A stretch of DNA of 64,000 nucleotides from Montifringilla adamsi. Lineage: Eukaryota > Chordata > Aves > Passeriformes > Passeridae. The translations under genes were made by a program, and so were the position numbers. The stretch is taken from NCBI GenBank assembly GCA_017590115.1, contig JAGGNK010015558.1, positions 359,841 through 423,840 of the forward strand. The letters run 5' to 3'. Positions 1 through 14,070 of this stretch are shown piece by piece (within the stretch, counting starts at the first letter, position 1; the number at the start of each line of letters is the position of its first letter). Under the pieces are notes generated by a model that did not search any database, was not told the origin of the DNA, and saw only the letters and a list, made by a program, of their open reading frames with translations.

Positions 1-3000
1 TTTTAGTTGAAATGAAAATGCTGCATTAAGAAAGTGAATACAGGAATACATAAATAATGTATTTTGCCAACCTCAACAGCAGGCTTCTGTCAGCAGAGAA
101 TTTTTTTTTCTGTATTTTAAAACTCAAGACTGTTCTTTAAAGGTGAAGAAGCATGGTCCTTTCTTGGAGACTCTTGAATTCCCTTCTAAGGATCACAAAA
201 TTGCTGTGCTTTTAACAAATTAATTTGTATATATTTTGGTATTTCAATAATCCTGAATGGGATGATTTTTTTTTAAATAAAGTTTAAGCTTCTGTTTGTC
301 TCAAATTGTTTTGAAGAGTGATATTTTAAAAGGTGGTTAGCTGCACTTCTGTTCAGTTGCCTTCAAGGGCAGTTAATGTCTGGTGAAGGAGTCAGCAGTA
401 GTGCAAACTGCTTCATGCTAAATGTGATAGGCAAAGGTTTATTTCGCCTCTCAGTTTGAATAGTGTTAGAAGGCAGTAAATGAATGTGGTTGTGAAGCTA
501 TGAGCTGAGGGCTCTGCTTTGTCCCCTCCCTATCCCCCAATGCTCTAGATGTTCAGGAGACCCTAGTGGAAAAATGAAAGATCACATCAAAAACCTTGGC
601 TGTAAAGTTAAATCTCTGGCTTTGAGAATGTAGTATTTATTATGCATGCATTTTCAGCTTGCTAGTTTTTCCCTTTCATTTTTTTTTGTCCAAGAACTTT
701 TAGCCAGAAAAAAGATATGTACTTAAAAGAATGTTCTGTACCACATTTGACCTGATGGCTGTGCAGTAGTTGCTGGTGCTGGGGAAGCTGTGAGTGAGCC
801 TTTGGCGCTCTAACGCAGTGAAACTCAAATGGAATCTATAAATTCAGGAACACAGTTTAGCTCTGTTGCTGCGCTTTTGTGGTGCTAGCTGTGGGATGAG
901 TGTTGTTAATGGGCACTGGCTTGTTTTGAGCACCATACTGAAATCTCACAGGTTTTGAAGAGTATTAAGATCTGACAGGTATTAACAGACTATTTGCATG
1001 GTCAAAAATAATATAATGGTGGTAATGGTTAGTTACATAGTCCACAAGCAGAAGAGAGCTCAGTAAAAGACCTCTACAAGACATAATAAGACAACATATA
1101 AGACAAATATGTTGGATTTTAAAGCATTACAAATGATTCTCTGGGGATTCCTGCCTGCCTTCCAGTGGCCTCTGGGTGGATGCGTCCTTGCTTTATTGTT
1201 GTTTTGGTTGACCACAAATAGTGATTTAATATGCCTGTCTTGATATAGTGGTAATAAGACTAGTTCTCAGTGTTTTATAGGCACGACCTTTTCAGTGTGA
1301 CCATCACCAAAAAGAAGTGTAGTTAAAAAGGAAGAATTGAATTCCAGGGCATCTCTGCAGCATCATTCAGGGTTTATTTACATAGTATGATATTTTTGGC
1401 ATTCAGTCAGTCGCTTTGCTGTTATGTAGCAGCAGGTCTGTGGTACAGAGGTGTGGGATTGTGATCTGAAAGGAGAATGTAGCAAACAGAGTACAAGTGA
1501 AGACCTTATGTTTTGTTACCTTTGAATTTATATATGGGAGTATGAAATTCATGTTTTATAGTAAACCTACATCTGTCTGTAAGGCACAGTATTTTTGCAC
1601 AAACTGATCTGATGCAGCTTAATGGGCCGTGGAGGCTTGCTGGGGCAGCCACAGAGCATGAAGTTCAGCGAAGTTTGTACAAGTGACTGCTGGATTGCAG
1701 AGCAGCATCAAAGCCAGGGTCCTGTCTTCACCTTCTCTGTCTCTTTCTTCCACAGTGATATGCTTTATTTACAGGGAAGAGGAGAGAGTCAAGTCACTGG
1801 TTATGAGCTGGGTTGCTGTAGGATCAGGAAGTGCCCTTCTGTGATTAGGAAAATGCTGTATAGACAGTAAGTGCTAGCACAGCCAGTAGTAGTCACAGTG
1901 TTGGCTGGAGGGTCACCTTGTCATCTGGTAGAAATGCCTTTCTGCTGATACTTAAATAATGCTTCCCCTTATCTAATTTCTGGGTGTGTACAGAGTAAAA
2001 ATGTTTGATAACTGATGTCTTACAATGCAGTTAAGTAAATAATGGATGTTTTTATTTTCCATTGGCTTATTTTTTTATTGTGGTCCTTCTAACATATCAT
2101 GGTAATTGGGGAACTCATGCTGTAAAATGCTAAAATTTATAATGTTGAAAAAATTTGAATGTGTGACGGTCCCATAGTTGACAACCAGTAAATAAAATAC
2201 TGGGTGAAGAATATTGGAATTATATACTCCAACTATGACTGAAATCTCTGCTGCAAGTCTTTCCAGTTTGCATCACATTACAAGATATGATTCTATTAAA
2301 TTAACTGCTAAACTGGATGCTGAGAAGGGATTTTTGTGTGTATAGATGCATTCTGCTACTGCTCTCATTGGCAGTGTGGGCAATGCCTGAAACCAGACCT
2401 GTTTGCTAGATGCCCGTCGTGCTGGTTTCTGTGTCAGAGGCACAGATGTCAGAGGAAAGGATCAGGTGTTGCTCGGTGAAATTCTGTGCATTCATGATGT
2501 TGGGAGCTAGACCCTGCCCTTGCTGTGTGGGATAGGACTCTGCCTTAGCGCCGGAGAGGATTTGTCTGCGTGGCACCCCGTGTGCTCTGGGGGCCCTGCC
2601 TTTTGTGGACGTGGGCAGTTCTTTGCTGTACTGAGCAGGTGAATGGTGAGTAGTGAGCTGCATGCTGCATGTGATGGTGTCTCTTTCAGTCCCTCGATCT
2701 GAAATGGAGGTTGCACAAGTGCTGTGCTGTAGCCAGAGCTGAGTATTTCCTCCCTACGTGCATCCTCTTCTTCCTGCCTCTCCCAGCCACTTCCAGCAGC
2801 CAGGCTGTGTTACTGTAAGCCCCAGACAGAGGAAAGACGTGAGCCATTCATGTGAATTTTTTTTCTAAACAAACAGCATTCTTCAGAGTGTGAGAAAAGC
2901 AAAAGAAGCCACTTGGTGCTGTGTGTTGATATTTATTGATTCTTCTGCAGAAAGCAACGAGTACCATTAGGTACTCCTTTGCATCCAGGAATCCATTATA

Positions 3001-3006
3001 AGCTGC

Positions 3007-3687
3007 TGTCCTGGGTTGACTATATGATGCTTTTATCCCCAGTTGTCTTGTTCTGTTTATACTGAATAATAAGTTTTACACTTTTAAGACTCTCTTCCAG
3101 AGAGTGAAGAGGGGAGGGAAGAAGCGCGCAGTTTGTTTTCAGACACTGCACTCACTCCTCCACATTCCTGCTCCTGGACTGTGTTGTCTGTGGATGCACA
3201 GACAGCAGGACAGAGCTCCTTTTTTCCCCCTTTTTTTGCTTTTAGTTAGTTTTAGCTAGCAGAGGCAAAGAAGTTCCCTAGACTGATTTTTCCTTTTTCT
3301 TGGATCTGTTCAAACCTGCTCTAGACTGAACACCCAGAAGAGCACCGGCAGCTCCACCTGAGGCCCCTTGGCCGGGCCTGGGCCGCAGCATTTTCAGCAC
3401 CAGAGAAACTGATCAGAAACTGAGTGAACCAAGCTGCAATCCAGGAAGGGGACTGTTATAAGTTTGCCATTTTTTTTTTTTTTTGGAGCAGTGAGAAATT
3501 TTATTGTTTAATATTGTTTGGGTTCTATTGTTTAATAAACAAGTTTCTTTCCACTTTTTTTCTCCAAGGAGATATTTTCTGCCGAACCGGTTGAGGGGGG
3601 TGGGGGGGGGAGGAGGGGCAATTGAATCTGCTTTTGTAGAGAAGCCCCTTTGGGGGTTATCTCCCAAACTTACCCTAAACCAAGACA
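3007..3687 (+). mobile_element. Solo LTR of an ERVL-like endogenous retrovirus
   Basis: The element starts TGTCCTGGGTT and ends AACCAAGACA, an imperfect inverted pair with TG...CA ends. It is bounded on both sides by the same five bases, GCTGC (3002-3006 and 3688-3692), a clean target-site duplication. A polyadenylation signal AATAAA lies at 3534-3539, as expected in a sense-strand LTR. Poly-T (3473-3484), poly-G runs and several CpGs make its composition unlike the surrounding intron. A 5-bp duplication is usual for ERVL (class III) elements, and some class I families also make it. No internal gag, pol or env sequence flanks it, so it is a solo LTR left by recombination. Length is 681 bp. 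The family assignment is inference. Confidence 0.85.
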
Positions 3688-6600
3688 GCTGCTTTGTCAG
3701 GCAAGTACACTGGGAAAGTACTGATACTCTTTCAGTATGGTTCTAGTCAGTGCTGTATGAAAGACGACTGGTTCTGACGAGCTTATTCATCCCCTCAGGA
3801 TTCATGTTGAGTTAGGTACTTAGTATTTCCAATTGCTCAGGCTCCCAGGGGATCTACAATGGGATGCAAGCAAAGGGTGGAGGGAGGCCAGGGTGGCACC
3901 ATCTCTCCAATGAGTTGTGTTTGTATTTGCCAATACAGAACAAGTTTATTGTGCTGGTGATGCAATTTTTATACTCCAAAGGAAGAGTTAAGTTATGTTT
4001 TCTTGCTAACACTTCCTGTAGAATAGGTGGACTAGACTGGATACGTGCTTATCCTTGCAGAGGAGGTAGATGTTGAGATACGTCTCTTAAGGCTTCGGAG
4101 GTCAGAATAATAATTTGACAAAAGCATCCAAGAGTAATTCTTGCTCACTTGGCAGGGTATAATGATTGAAATGCGCTCATGTTTTCTTGCAGTGGAGATG
4201 GTGGATTTTAGTTTGGATGTGTTCCTTTAAAGATTGCGAACCGTTGTAGGTGGAGGAATGGAATAGAGCAGTGGTGTCAGACCGATGTGTCTCTTGTTTC
4301 AGACAGCCATGAAGTGATGCCCACTTCAGAAGAGCAGCAGTAATTGTGAGGTCTGCGATAGATGCTGATGTGCGTCATCTATTCTGTCAGTTAACACCTG
4401 TGAAACGCTCTTAAACTACTCCTTGTGGAACTAATATTACTGTTTCTTAACTTCTCTTGTAACCCTGTTTTCTTCTGTACCAACCGGGCTGTGCTTCCTG
4501 TGCTGGTGCTCTTAAGATCCGGATGCTGTTGCTGGAAACTGCAGAGCTTTGTCTGTTGAAGTGAGATGCCTTGGAGTCAGCTGGAGGATACCTCCTTTCT
4601 CCACAGAAAATAAGAGACCCCTCTGTCTGAATCTTGCTGCTGAATAGGCTGGCTGAATTAGTGTTCTCCTGGATATCTTTTTCTTACAGTATGAAAGGTT
4701 TGGATGTTTTTTGGCTGAATCTTTGTGACCAGTGATTTTGTAAAGAATTTAGTGTTGTTTTAGAATGGCAGGAATGTGTGGATTTGTGAATATACTTGAA
4801 TTGATGGGCACCCAAGATGAGAATTAACAAATTTGGGGTTTAAAATGACTATATGCATGGACAGTAATCTTTGGCTTCCACTGAAGCCATGCATTTAATT
4901 TCTGTATTTGTCAGTAGGGAACTTCTCAAATCCTATCTGACTCATACAATGCTGTATATATACATTAACATGCAATGAACTGCACAACTGTGTTGTTCTT
5001 GGAAACTGTTCAGCTGTAAAAACAAGGCCACATCTGAGCTGAGACAGCCCTCTCTTAACAGGCTGCTTTTTTTGTAGCCTGTTTCAGCCAGTTGAAGAAG
5101 ACTTGTGCAAAGTTGTTGAGCCCACCTTGCTGCTTGTAAGGGTGTTGCTTCTGGTATGCTTTTCCCATTTGAAAGGAATACTACTTTTAGGCTATGAATT
5201 TTGAGGGTGTAGTGAATATCAAATATAATTATGGAAATCAGAGTTGCTGTGATGACTGTCGTTGTATTAGATCTGGTGGTGACTTGTCTCAGTAATTTGC
5301 TGTTTACTGTTTATGGCAGTTAAGGCAACCTGCCTTGGGGATGACTTCTATGAAGTTGCTGAAAAAAAATCAACACCAGGCACTTAGGATATTGGTGGGG
5401 AGTAAAAGTTGCTACAATGCAGTTCAATTTTTTACTTCTAGAGATAAATGCTGAAATTCCCTCTACTTAATTGGGGGCAACTAGGAGTGTCCCAGCGGCT
5501 GGGCTCAGCCTGACCTGTTTTGTTCACTGTTTCTATTACCTGAAATGCATGTGACATATCAACTAATACCAGCAACCTCTCCTCCAGCCTTACATAGGCA
5601 TTATTTCACCAGTGTTTTCTCAGTCTGGGGGGATTTGGAGCAATTGATAAGCTTAATATCCTTTCCCCCATCTTCCCCCTGCCCCAGTTCTGGAAGATGT
5701 TGACCTAATTTGCAGACATGAATTGCACGTTTTATCAAGGCCTCATCATGGGTGTGTAATAATTCCACTGGTTTATTCTGTTTGTAGATGCTGTGACAAT
5801 GGAGTTAAGCTGCTCTGAAGTACCTCTTTATGTAAGTCCTTCAACACTAGGCTTCTGCCTAGAGAGTTGCTTTCTTTTGGATAATAGCTCATTCAAAATC
5901 AGGGTGAATGAAACTAAAATCCATTCTCTGATTTTCTGAGACTGGAGGCTGTTGAACATTTCTGTCAGATAAGGCATGTGTGAAAGTGATTGCTTCCAGT
6001 AGTGCAACTCAGCTGTCTGAAGGAAGTTTTAAATTATTTCCCCTTTGTGATAATTAATTTGTTCTCCTTCAATATGCTCAACTGAAGTTTTCAAAAGCAG
6101 TTTTACTGCCTGTGAAGAGACACCTCTCATTCGCTTTCCCACAATTTTTGGTTGTTTTTTTTCCTTATAAAATTCCAAACTACCATTCTCTGTTTCCACG
6201 AAGCAGGAAATTCTGTGTTATGTCAAAAAAAAAAAAAACCAAAAAAAAGTTGAAATTTATAACCAAACGAATTTTTTTTCTGCAAAACTTGAAATAATTG
6301 CTTAAAATAGATTTAACTCCAAGTTAAAAAACAAGTAGCCACATGAGTGAGGACATACATTAGGTAATTTAAATTTATTTTGTGCCTTCAGGGGGATGTG
6401 GTTGTGAGTATTAAAACTTGGGAACTCTAACAGTTATTATTAAAAAAAGTAATTGTGTTTTTTATATCTGTTCTCCTTTGCAATGAGGGTAGTAGGGGTA
6501 CGTGGATGATGCCTAGGGGGAAAATGGGAGAACAGTGAATGGTTTTCAAAACGGTGGGAAAAGCTGAAATAGAGACAGAAACAAAACAATTGTCTGCTTA

Positions 6601-6878
6601 TTGTAGTGAGATGGGGATGGAAAAGGATGAATACAAATAATCTGTGCCCTGGAGTATTGAAGGGACATATGCTTGGAAATGCACCAGCATGATTTTTCAT
6701 TGTATTTGTCAACTTCAGACTTGGAATCTCAGGCTTGCAAAAATTAGGTGCAGTATCTTTAAAGGCATCAGGAGAAAAGTGTTTTTGAGGCCTGCTCCTG
6801 TGATGTTTATTGCGTGGTGCAAGGCTTTGAAAACAAATTTTTACAGGAAAAGTAATAAGGGACATGGTGATACCTGAT

Positions 6879-7020
6879 CTGACTGATCTGGTATCTTCCC
6901 ATAATAAGGTAACTGACCACTTTGCAAAGGGCAATGCAGTGGTTTTAATCCAGGTTGTTGAAAATGAAACATTTGATATTGTGTCTCACAGGAAATTCTT
7001 ATGGACGATAAAGAAGGGGA
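6879..7020 (+). mobile_element. Decayed LINE (CR1-like) reverse-transcriptase fragment
   Basis: Read from 6879, the frame is open for about 47 codons and gives LTDLVSSHNKVTDHF, then a variable stretch, then ETFDIVSHRKFLW. This follows the block of CR1-type LINE reverse transcriptases that reads roughly LTNLISFYDKVT...KAFDTVSHSILLEKL. The order and spacing of the L-T-x-L, K-V-T and F-D-x-V-S-H motifs agree. It is a short remnant with no neighbouring RT blocks recognised in the following kilobase, so it is an old, dead insertion. The exact clade (CR1, L3 or another) cannot be set by eye. Confidence 0.6.
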
Positions 7021-10000
7021 AGATTAATATAGAGAGATAAAGATATACGGGTACTGCAAGAGCTCTTAGGGTAGAGAGAAAGACATTACAAGTGACAGTC
7101 CTTAAGTGTCATACTTAAGGCTACTTTAGTACTTTGATTATAACCCTATGAGTCAGATGTAGGTTTACAGAATATATGTAAATTCACTGACATCATTGGA
7201 TTTGGGAGATGCTGGTTAGTACCAAGAAGAATTCAGTAATTATGTGGGAAGATTGAATTTTCCCACCTGTTATTTATGCCAGTAAAAAGTGGAAAGAATG
7301 GTACAAAACAGTGCATTTGAAGACTAATAATGATACATCTCTTATGAATAAGGGACTCACCAGTGGGAGGCTTGGAATGTTTTAGTCACTTGTAGTGTGT
7401 CAGATGAGAGAATGTGATTTTAGTTGAGAACATTCACCCCAAGCTTTGCACAAGTGAGAGTCTGTACCAGATCTAAGCTTTGCTGGTTGTTCTGTGCTTT
7501 GGTAACTTTCCAGTTGTGGTCTTCAGCCTCTCACCAATGCAGGTGGATAAATCCCAGAGGGGGCTCATAACTTGCTAGAAACCCAGTGAGAGCAGTTTGA
7601 ATTGTCACCAACTCATTTTCTTGTGGGGGCAGCAGATGGAGATGGTGTCTTTCTTGTGGGTCCCCAGTGTCCTAACATGCCTGAGGTTAGTGGGGAAAAA
7701 TGGACTACCAGGGACTTGCAGTGGGAGCACCTGGGGTGAATTTCCCAGAACCTGGGATTGTAGTAATTTTTTAACAGTCTCCTATATTTATTTCTGTGCG
7801 TATGCGTGGGAAAGATGGAAAGTTTTCTTTCAACCCACATCTGAAACTTGGAGAAATCTTAGCAGATCTTATAGTGACCATTTGAGGATGATGTAGTTAA
7901 TCTAATGAGTTGGTGCCTGAAAGTGTTGCAGCTTCACAGTCTTGCACATCACAGTATTGTTCATAATTGGAGTGCCTTTGCCATGTGTTTGGGAAGATCA
8001 AAGAGTTCTGAGTGTCCTGAAAAACTCCTTGAGTGAGGGCAGTTATCTTCTTTAGTTAGATCCAATTATTTCATAAGTTCTGGAAACTCCTTCCAACTGC
8101 TTCTGTTTTATTTGAGTGACTTTGTTGGAAAACACAATCAAATCAGCATTTAAATTAAACATGAAAACCCTTTCTGATTATTCAGTTCCTTTGTCAGTTT
8201 TCATTAAGCAGTTGTCTGACAAGCTGAGCCTTGTCTAAATGCTACCTCCATCATCTGGATGCTGCTTTCATAAGCAGGGATAGAGAAAACATCTCTGGAA
8301 AACTGAGGAAACATGACAAATACTTGCACAGCTGTGAATTTAGGTATCTCTCTGATGTATTCCAGTCCCTTCTAAAGGGCCACAGTGGAACTCCAGAGTA
8401 CCACGTCATGGCAATTGCACACTGTTCATATGTAACTTTGAAGATGTCAGCATATGGTTCTAACACATTGTTTTCCACAAGAAAAGGGGAAGAAATCAAA
8501 AGATAGGAAGTAATCTCTTCTTTCCAGCTTCTGTGAAAGCATAGGTTTTGTTCATTTTGAGAGGGAGAAATCTGCTGTATGCTGGCTCTGAAATGAGGAT
8601 GCTTTTCACACTGTATGTAAACGTGCTTAGCATCTATATCCACTGGCTTTTACCCTCTTCTTTGTGGTAAGAATGCCTGTTTTGAGAGGTTTATATTTCC
8701 TGTCACATTATCTGAGAATAACTGCAGTTTTGTGTTTATAATACACATTTTAAAAGATTATATGTAGGATATTTATTGATTCACTGTATGTGAGCAGCTG
8801 TTAACACAGCTGGAGCATGTGTTCCATACAGTGCAGCTACTTCAAACTGTCACACTTCAGCATGAAGCGTGACACTGAATTACTGAATTTCTTGGCAAAT
8901 CTAAAATAGTATGTGTAATCTTGTTGGCCTAGTGATGGCTGTTCTGTTGTGTTACCTAAGAGAGAATGCTTTCCGAAAGTTCAAGGACCTTGCTGATTTG
9001 ATATCATTTTTGTGAAATATCGTTTGAGAATACTCTATGCAATTACTCCATTTTGAAAATGCATGATTTAATACACTTCTTCTGTATTTAATTTTGGTGG
9101 CAGCAGTACATTAAAATCTAATTACAGCACACAGCAGTGTCATGATTTAAAAAAGAAATGGTAATGAAACAGAAAATCAAGTATTTGAAGCACATTTCCT
9201 CAGTTAATTTGAGCAGTCTGTTTCTGCCTTCTAGGCAGCAAATTACTGTTAACCACTCTGTAAAGTTACTCTTTATAAGCCAGTCTAGTTTTCAAGACTG
9301 AGTATCCAAGAATACACTGACAGTTCATATACATCTCTTTTTTCAATGCTAATAATACATCATTTAAATATGTAGAACTTGAATGTAAGTAGCTTTGCCC
9401 TCCTAAATTATGCTTTTTTAAAACTGGTATAAATAAAATTATATTTAGCCAATTCTATCTGTGAGAGGAGCAGCAAGCTGAGTTTTTAATTTCCTTGTGT
9501 ACTTAAGACAGCATGTGGAATAAAACCTCACTATCTTCAGGAAAAAAAGGCTATTCATGAAAGATGAAAGATAAAAGCAAAATATTTGATGAGGCGCTCT
9601 TCAGATATTGAAGAATTTATGTATGTTGTTCCTCCTATTGTAAGCAGTTTTTAGTGTGGAGAAACAAATCTCCCTCATGGAAAAGCATTCCTTCTTATTT
9701 AATGGTAGGTAACTGGTTTTTGTTTGTTTTAAAGAAATGTTATTGATTACTAACTTTGATCTTTGATATTGGCAAAGAAATACCTTACTGCCATGGGGCA
9801 AACATACTGTGGAGGTAGTGAGCTCCCAAGAGCAGTAAATAAGTGTTCTCAGAAGTTTGTAAATGATTCTCTGCTAGGAGCCTTATGAATGTTTCCCATG
9901 GGAGCAGGAGAGATAAATAAATGCTGAGCCACAGGGTATGTTCCCAGCAGTTTTGTGGAGACACCAAAGGGACCTCATCTCCCCAGGAGATAGTGCTGAA

Positions 10001-11780
10001 GGTTGTGTATTTGTCTTTCCAAAGGAGCTTTTGGATGTTAATTCTCTGTGAAGAGGCAGAAGGCTTGAAGGCTTCTGCCTTCAAGACTCAAGATCTCCTG
10101 GAAATTAGGACTTCCATTTGCTCTTGTGCTGCAAGGTGCTTACTGTTCTGATAATGTACATTCCTAAGGTATCGCATGCTCCTATGTACAACCGCTGGAG
10201 CTGGCTTAAAGTCCTCAAGGTCTAAGCTTAATGAACTTGTCTTGTGTTCTGTTATACAAAGTCTCCCTCTTAAGCTGTCCCTGCTCCAGTGTTTTTACTT
10301 GGGGACAATTTTGTTTCTGACACTGTTACAGCTTCGTAGGTGAAGCATAGGTGCCAAGGAGAGACAGGTGCTTAATACTGATGTATGGAAGTATTCCTTC
10401 AGGGAGGTTTTGGAGGGATTCTCTGGCTGGGTTGGGAAGGGCAGAGAGTAGGATGTGGCAGCAGGCTGCTTGCAGCAGCGGTGTCTGAGGGCCTGGAGAC
10501 TCTCAGACTTTGGGTAAGCTCAGTGATGGTCTTTGCCTGGGCTGGGTCTGCAAAGTGCCAAACACTATTCCAGCATGCTTTGGCGTGATTTGAGTGGGAA
10601 GTGGCAGTAGGACTTAGTATTGATTGTGCGTAGTTGATTGTCTCCCTTGCCAAGCTGTCTGCCTTCCCAGCTCCTCCATGCTGTAGTTGATGTTTGAAGA
10701 GGGGTGGAAAGGGATAATTTTCCATCGTTGTATACAGCTTTTGTATTTGCTGCTCTTGCTGGCTATTTGGTATCTTCGAGTCAGCCCTTTGTGGAAAGAA
10801 GATGATTTCTATCCTGTCTTGTCCATTCTGTGCTTTCATGTTCTTTGCTCTTGCAGTGGATCTGGCCATAATTCTGGGCCTATCTGTGTATTCAGTGAGG
10901 CTGAAATGACTGCTTTACTTAGACTTCAAAACACAAAAATAAGTGTGGTTTAAAATGTAAATTTGTATTGGCCTTTTAGCATGCCTTTGGTAGTGCACAG
11001 AGCTGTGTTCCACAGAGCTGATCCAGCTCTGGCTGGAATTAGGAATAATTTGTTGTTTTCTGCTCTGGGAGCCTGGTCAGGTCCATCATGGGAAGCCTGC
11101 ATGAGGATGCACAAAAGAGTATGCACAGGCTGACCTCTGGATGCAGGCTTGCTGCCAGAATGAAACTGAGAAAATATATCTGAAAGAATGGGACCTATTC
11201 TTGGGACATATCAAAAGATATAAAAGAAAAGAATGGGTGCTTCAAAGGGTGTCCATCAGCAGGCAGATAATTTTTGTTCCACTCATATATTAATTTTTTT
11301 CCCCTCAGTCCTCAAATTGAGATTTTTCTGGGCAGGGACTTTGTGCTTACATGTTTTTGTGTAGTGTCTGCAACAATACAGCCCTGATATTACATAGGAA
11401 ATGAGAATAATAACCAGTCTGATTTGTATATTTTGAATCAAGCCAACTGAAAGAGATTACTCTTTTTCTTTTAGTCAGCAGCTGTGTGTCAGAAGAGAAG
11501 TTAATTTTCTTATTGCAGAAATTTTCTGACCTGTGTTAACAGCTCTTTCTTAAGCTTCCTTATTCCACTGTATTTATGCATGAACATAAGTTGTTGTGTC
11601 CCTGACAGCAAAACACTGAATGATATTTTCAGTGATAGACGAGCAAGAACATTAATGTATGTTTTGGCAATGGGTTTAAAATTTTTTCTGGTTTTTCTGC
11701 TTTCTCTCCTCTCCTTTCTGATAAAAGCATTCCAGATATTTTTATTTTTATCCAGTAGTCCCAGAATTAAAATATATCCC

Positions 11781-11799
11781 ATTTATTTATTTATTTATT
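11781..11799. repeat. (ATTT)n microsatellite
   Basis: About five tandem ATTT units run from 11781 to 11799 and continue into a less regular T/A-rich stretch. This is an ordinary simple repeat with no sign of function. Confidence 0.9.
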
Positions 11800-12304
11800 A
11801 CTTGTTTATGTTATGTTGTTACCATATGGGACTCTGAAAATTTTTCTCCAACTTAGCTGTTGTCACAGTTTGATAATAAGCTAAACACAGCTTTAAGACT
11901 GGTGGTGGCAAGGTAAGGAAAATAAAGTCAGTTTGATGTAAAGTGCTAATTTGTTATAGGCTTGTGCTGTGGTTCAAATTGTTTAAAAACACTGGTAGAT
12001 GAATTCTGCATGAACAGTCAGTTCCATGACTGTCTCATACTGCTGCTGACATAGAGCAGGCATAAAAAGCACAAAGCCAGCATAAGCTCTGTATCATATG
12101 CGCTCACGGATGCCTTAGGATTTTAGCTTTTATATTTTCCATATATCTGTAATCCTGCAATTCTTTAGTGTATAGCTCTAAACTCCATATAGAATGTTAG
12201 CTACTGCTTTCCCATTTTGGCCAGACAAAACAGTTCCTCTCCAGGCCTGGGAATCAAGGACTCCTCACTGTCTCAGGCCCTGAGAAATGTAAACAAAAGT
12301 GAGT

Positions 12305-12541
12305 TGTGGGTGGAAGCAAACTTGGGGTAAATTACTTCATTACCTGATACTGTCATTGGAAGATTAACCCCCAAAATGCAAATGGACCAAATTTATGTAA
12401 GTATAAAAACCTGTCGTCCATTCTGGGTGTAGTCCCTGCGGGGCTTTGTCTGCCCTAAATGTACCTGAAGGCCCTTCAATAAATATAACTGCTTTTTGTT
12501 CCCTTAATTTTGTCTGGTCTCTGTTTTTAGGTGGCCCCACA
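12305..12541 (+). mobile_element. Possible short retroviral LTR, boundaries uncertain
   Basis: The segment has LTR-like architecture on the + strand. A TATAAAA box lies at 12402-12408 and an AATAAA signal 70 bases later at 12478-12483. A T-rich U5-like tail follows, ending GGTGGCCCCACA. A candidate start at 12305 (TGTGGGTGG) is loosely complementary to that end. I could not find a convincing target-site duplication, so the 5' edge may be wrong. It does not resemble the solo LTR at 3007-3687. The call rests on promoter and polyadenylation spacing only and could be coincidence. Confidence 0.4.
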
Positions 12542-14070
12542 AGGCATCATCATTAATTCAGCAAAAATGAGGTTGTATTCCCAGGTCTGACATGGCTCAG
12601 GTTAGTGTGGCTGGATGTTGCTTGTGGTGACATGAAAGTGGTGTTGCTGCCAGCTGTATCTTAAATTGAGTAAAGGACTGGTTGAGAGGAACAGGGGCTA
12701 AATAGAAGAAACTCCTCAGGACTGAAGAGGAAAATTTTTTTGTGGTAAGATAATGCCATAGAAAATAAAGACCTGGAAAGAATCTGGACATATTGCATGT
12801 GCACTGAATCAAAAGCATATGTTTAATACATGATTTTTAAATTGGGTAATGTTAGAGGCAGCTTAACAGTGCACCTATGTCAACAGATTTGCACACATAT
12901 GTATGTCATGACCTATTACTTTGTTTCTTCTTTTTAGAGGAATTTTTTTTCTTTATTTTGTTTTTTTAACATTCAGTTGGATTCTAATTCCTTTGGCGGA
13001 GACAAATCTTGCAGTTCTCAACAAAACCCCGTGTTCTTCTGTCTGTGTCTCTGAAGAGAGTGAACCTTTGTTGAGGCTAGTGAGGAGGTAGAAAGTGTAA
13101 CTCATTTTGAGACATCAGCTTTGGGTAAAAGCCAGTGTATACAATTTCAGAAACTCCCAATACAGTGGATGCGTTTCAGATTGTCAGTGAAAGGGGAGTA
13201 TTGCAATAAGCTCGATTGAAAACCCACCAGGTTTAAGGATGATCTCCTATTAAACCCCAACAACATAAAACAATCCTTTATCTCTCTTCCTCTGATCAAG
13301 GCCAAAGACTTGTCAAGCCATCAAAGAAGCACAAAGTATGTACCAGGCGCAGAAGGTGGGAGAGGCCAGACAGGGCTTGTTTGGGTGGGAAGAAGTTCAC
13401 TGTGCTGTGTGTTAGGGAACTGTGTGAGTGGTGTTTTCAAGCAGGGTGGGGAAAATCCATCTCTGAGGAGTAAACTTGGGCAGCTGTGAGGCAGGGGAAA
13501 CAGTTAGTTAATCTGTCAGTATCTCCTCCATCCTTCTTTGCTTGGAGCTTACATTTGTGGTCAGTTTGGATGTAACAGAGTACTTAATTTTTTTCCAGTT
13601 TATGTGGGCTACTTACTCAAAAAGGTGGCTGTAACTTCTACCAGTACTTACTTTTTCTTTTAAAAAGGCACTGCATCTGAACCAAGATGAGGAGCTTCCT
13701 GCTTTTTCATATCAAAAGAGGGAAGTTTATCTGTCTTCATTAGGAAATTTCTCTTTTAGTGCTTTTTTATTCAAGATAGTGATGGGACCTTGCTAAAGGC
13801 ATCCTTCAGAGTTTGTTTTGGTGGTCACTGAACACTTTCTTTTCTCACTTTTTTGACAAGTACAGAGGGGTGCCTCAGCTGCTAGTCAGTGGACTTCCTG
13901 TGTGCTGTATTGCCTTAAGCATCTCTGGGGGTGGTGCTTCTTACTTGTGCCTGGACATATCTGGCAAATGCATCCTCTGCATCTCTCAGAAACCTTCCAC
14001 ATACTGAAGAAATACCTGCAGGTAGTCGATGCATAAAGCTGATGTGGTTTGGAGAACCTAACACGTGTCT

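Noticed and set aside
6440..6934. 164-codon open frame on the minus strand
   Set aside because: It overlaps the start of a sense-strand LINE RT fragment and has no recognisable motif. Probably the antisense shadow of repeat-derived DNA.
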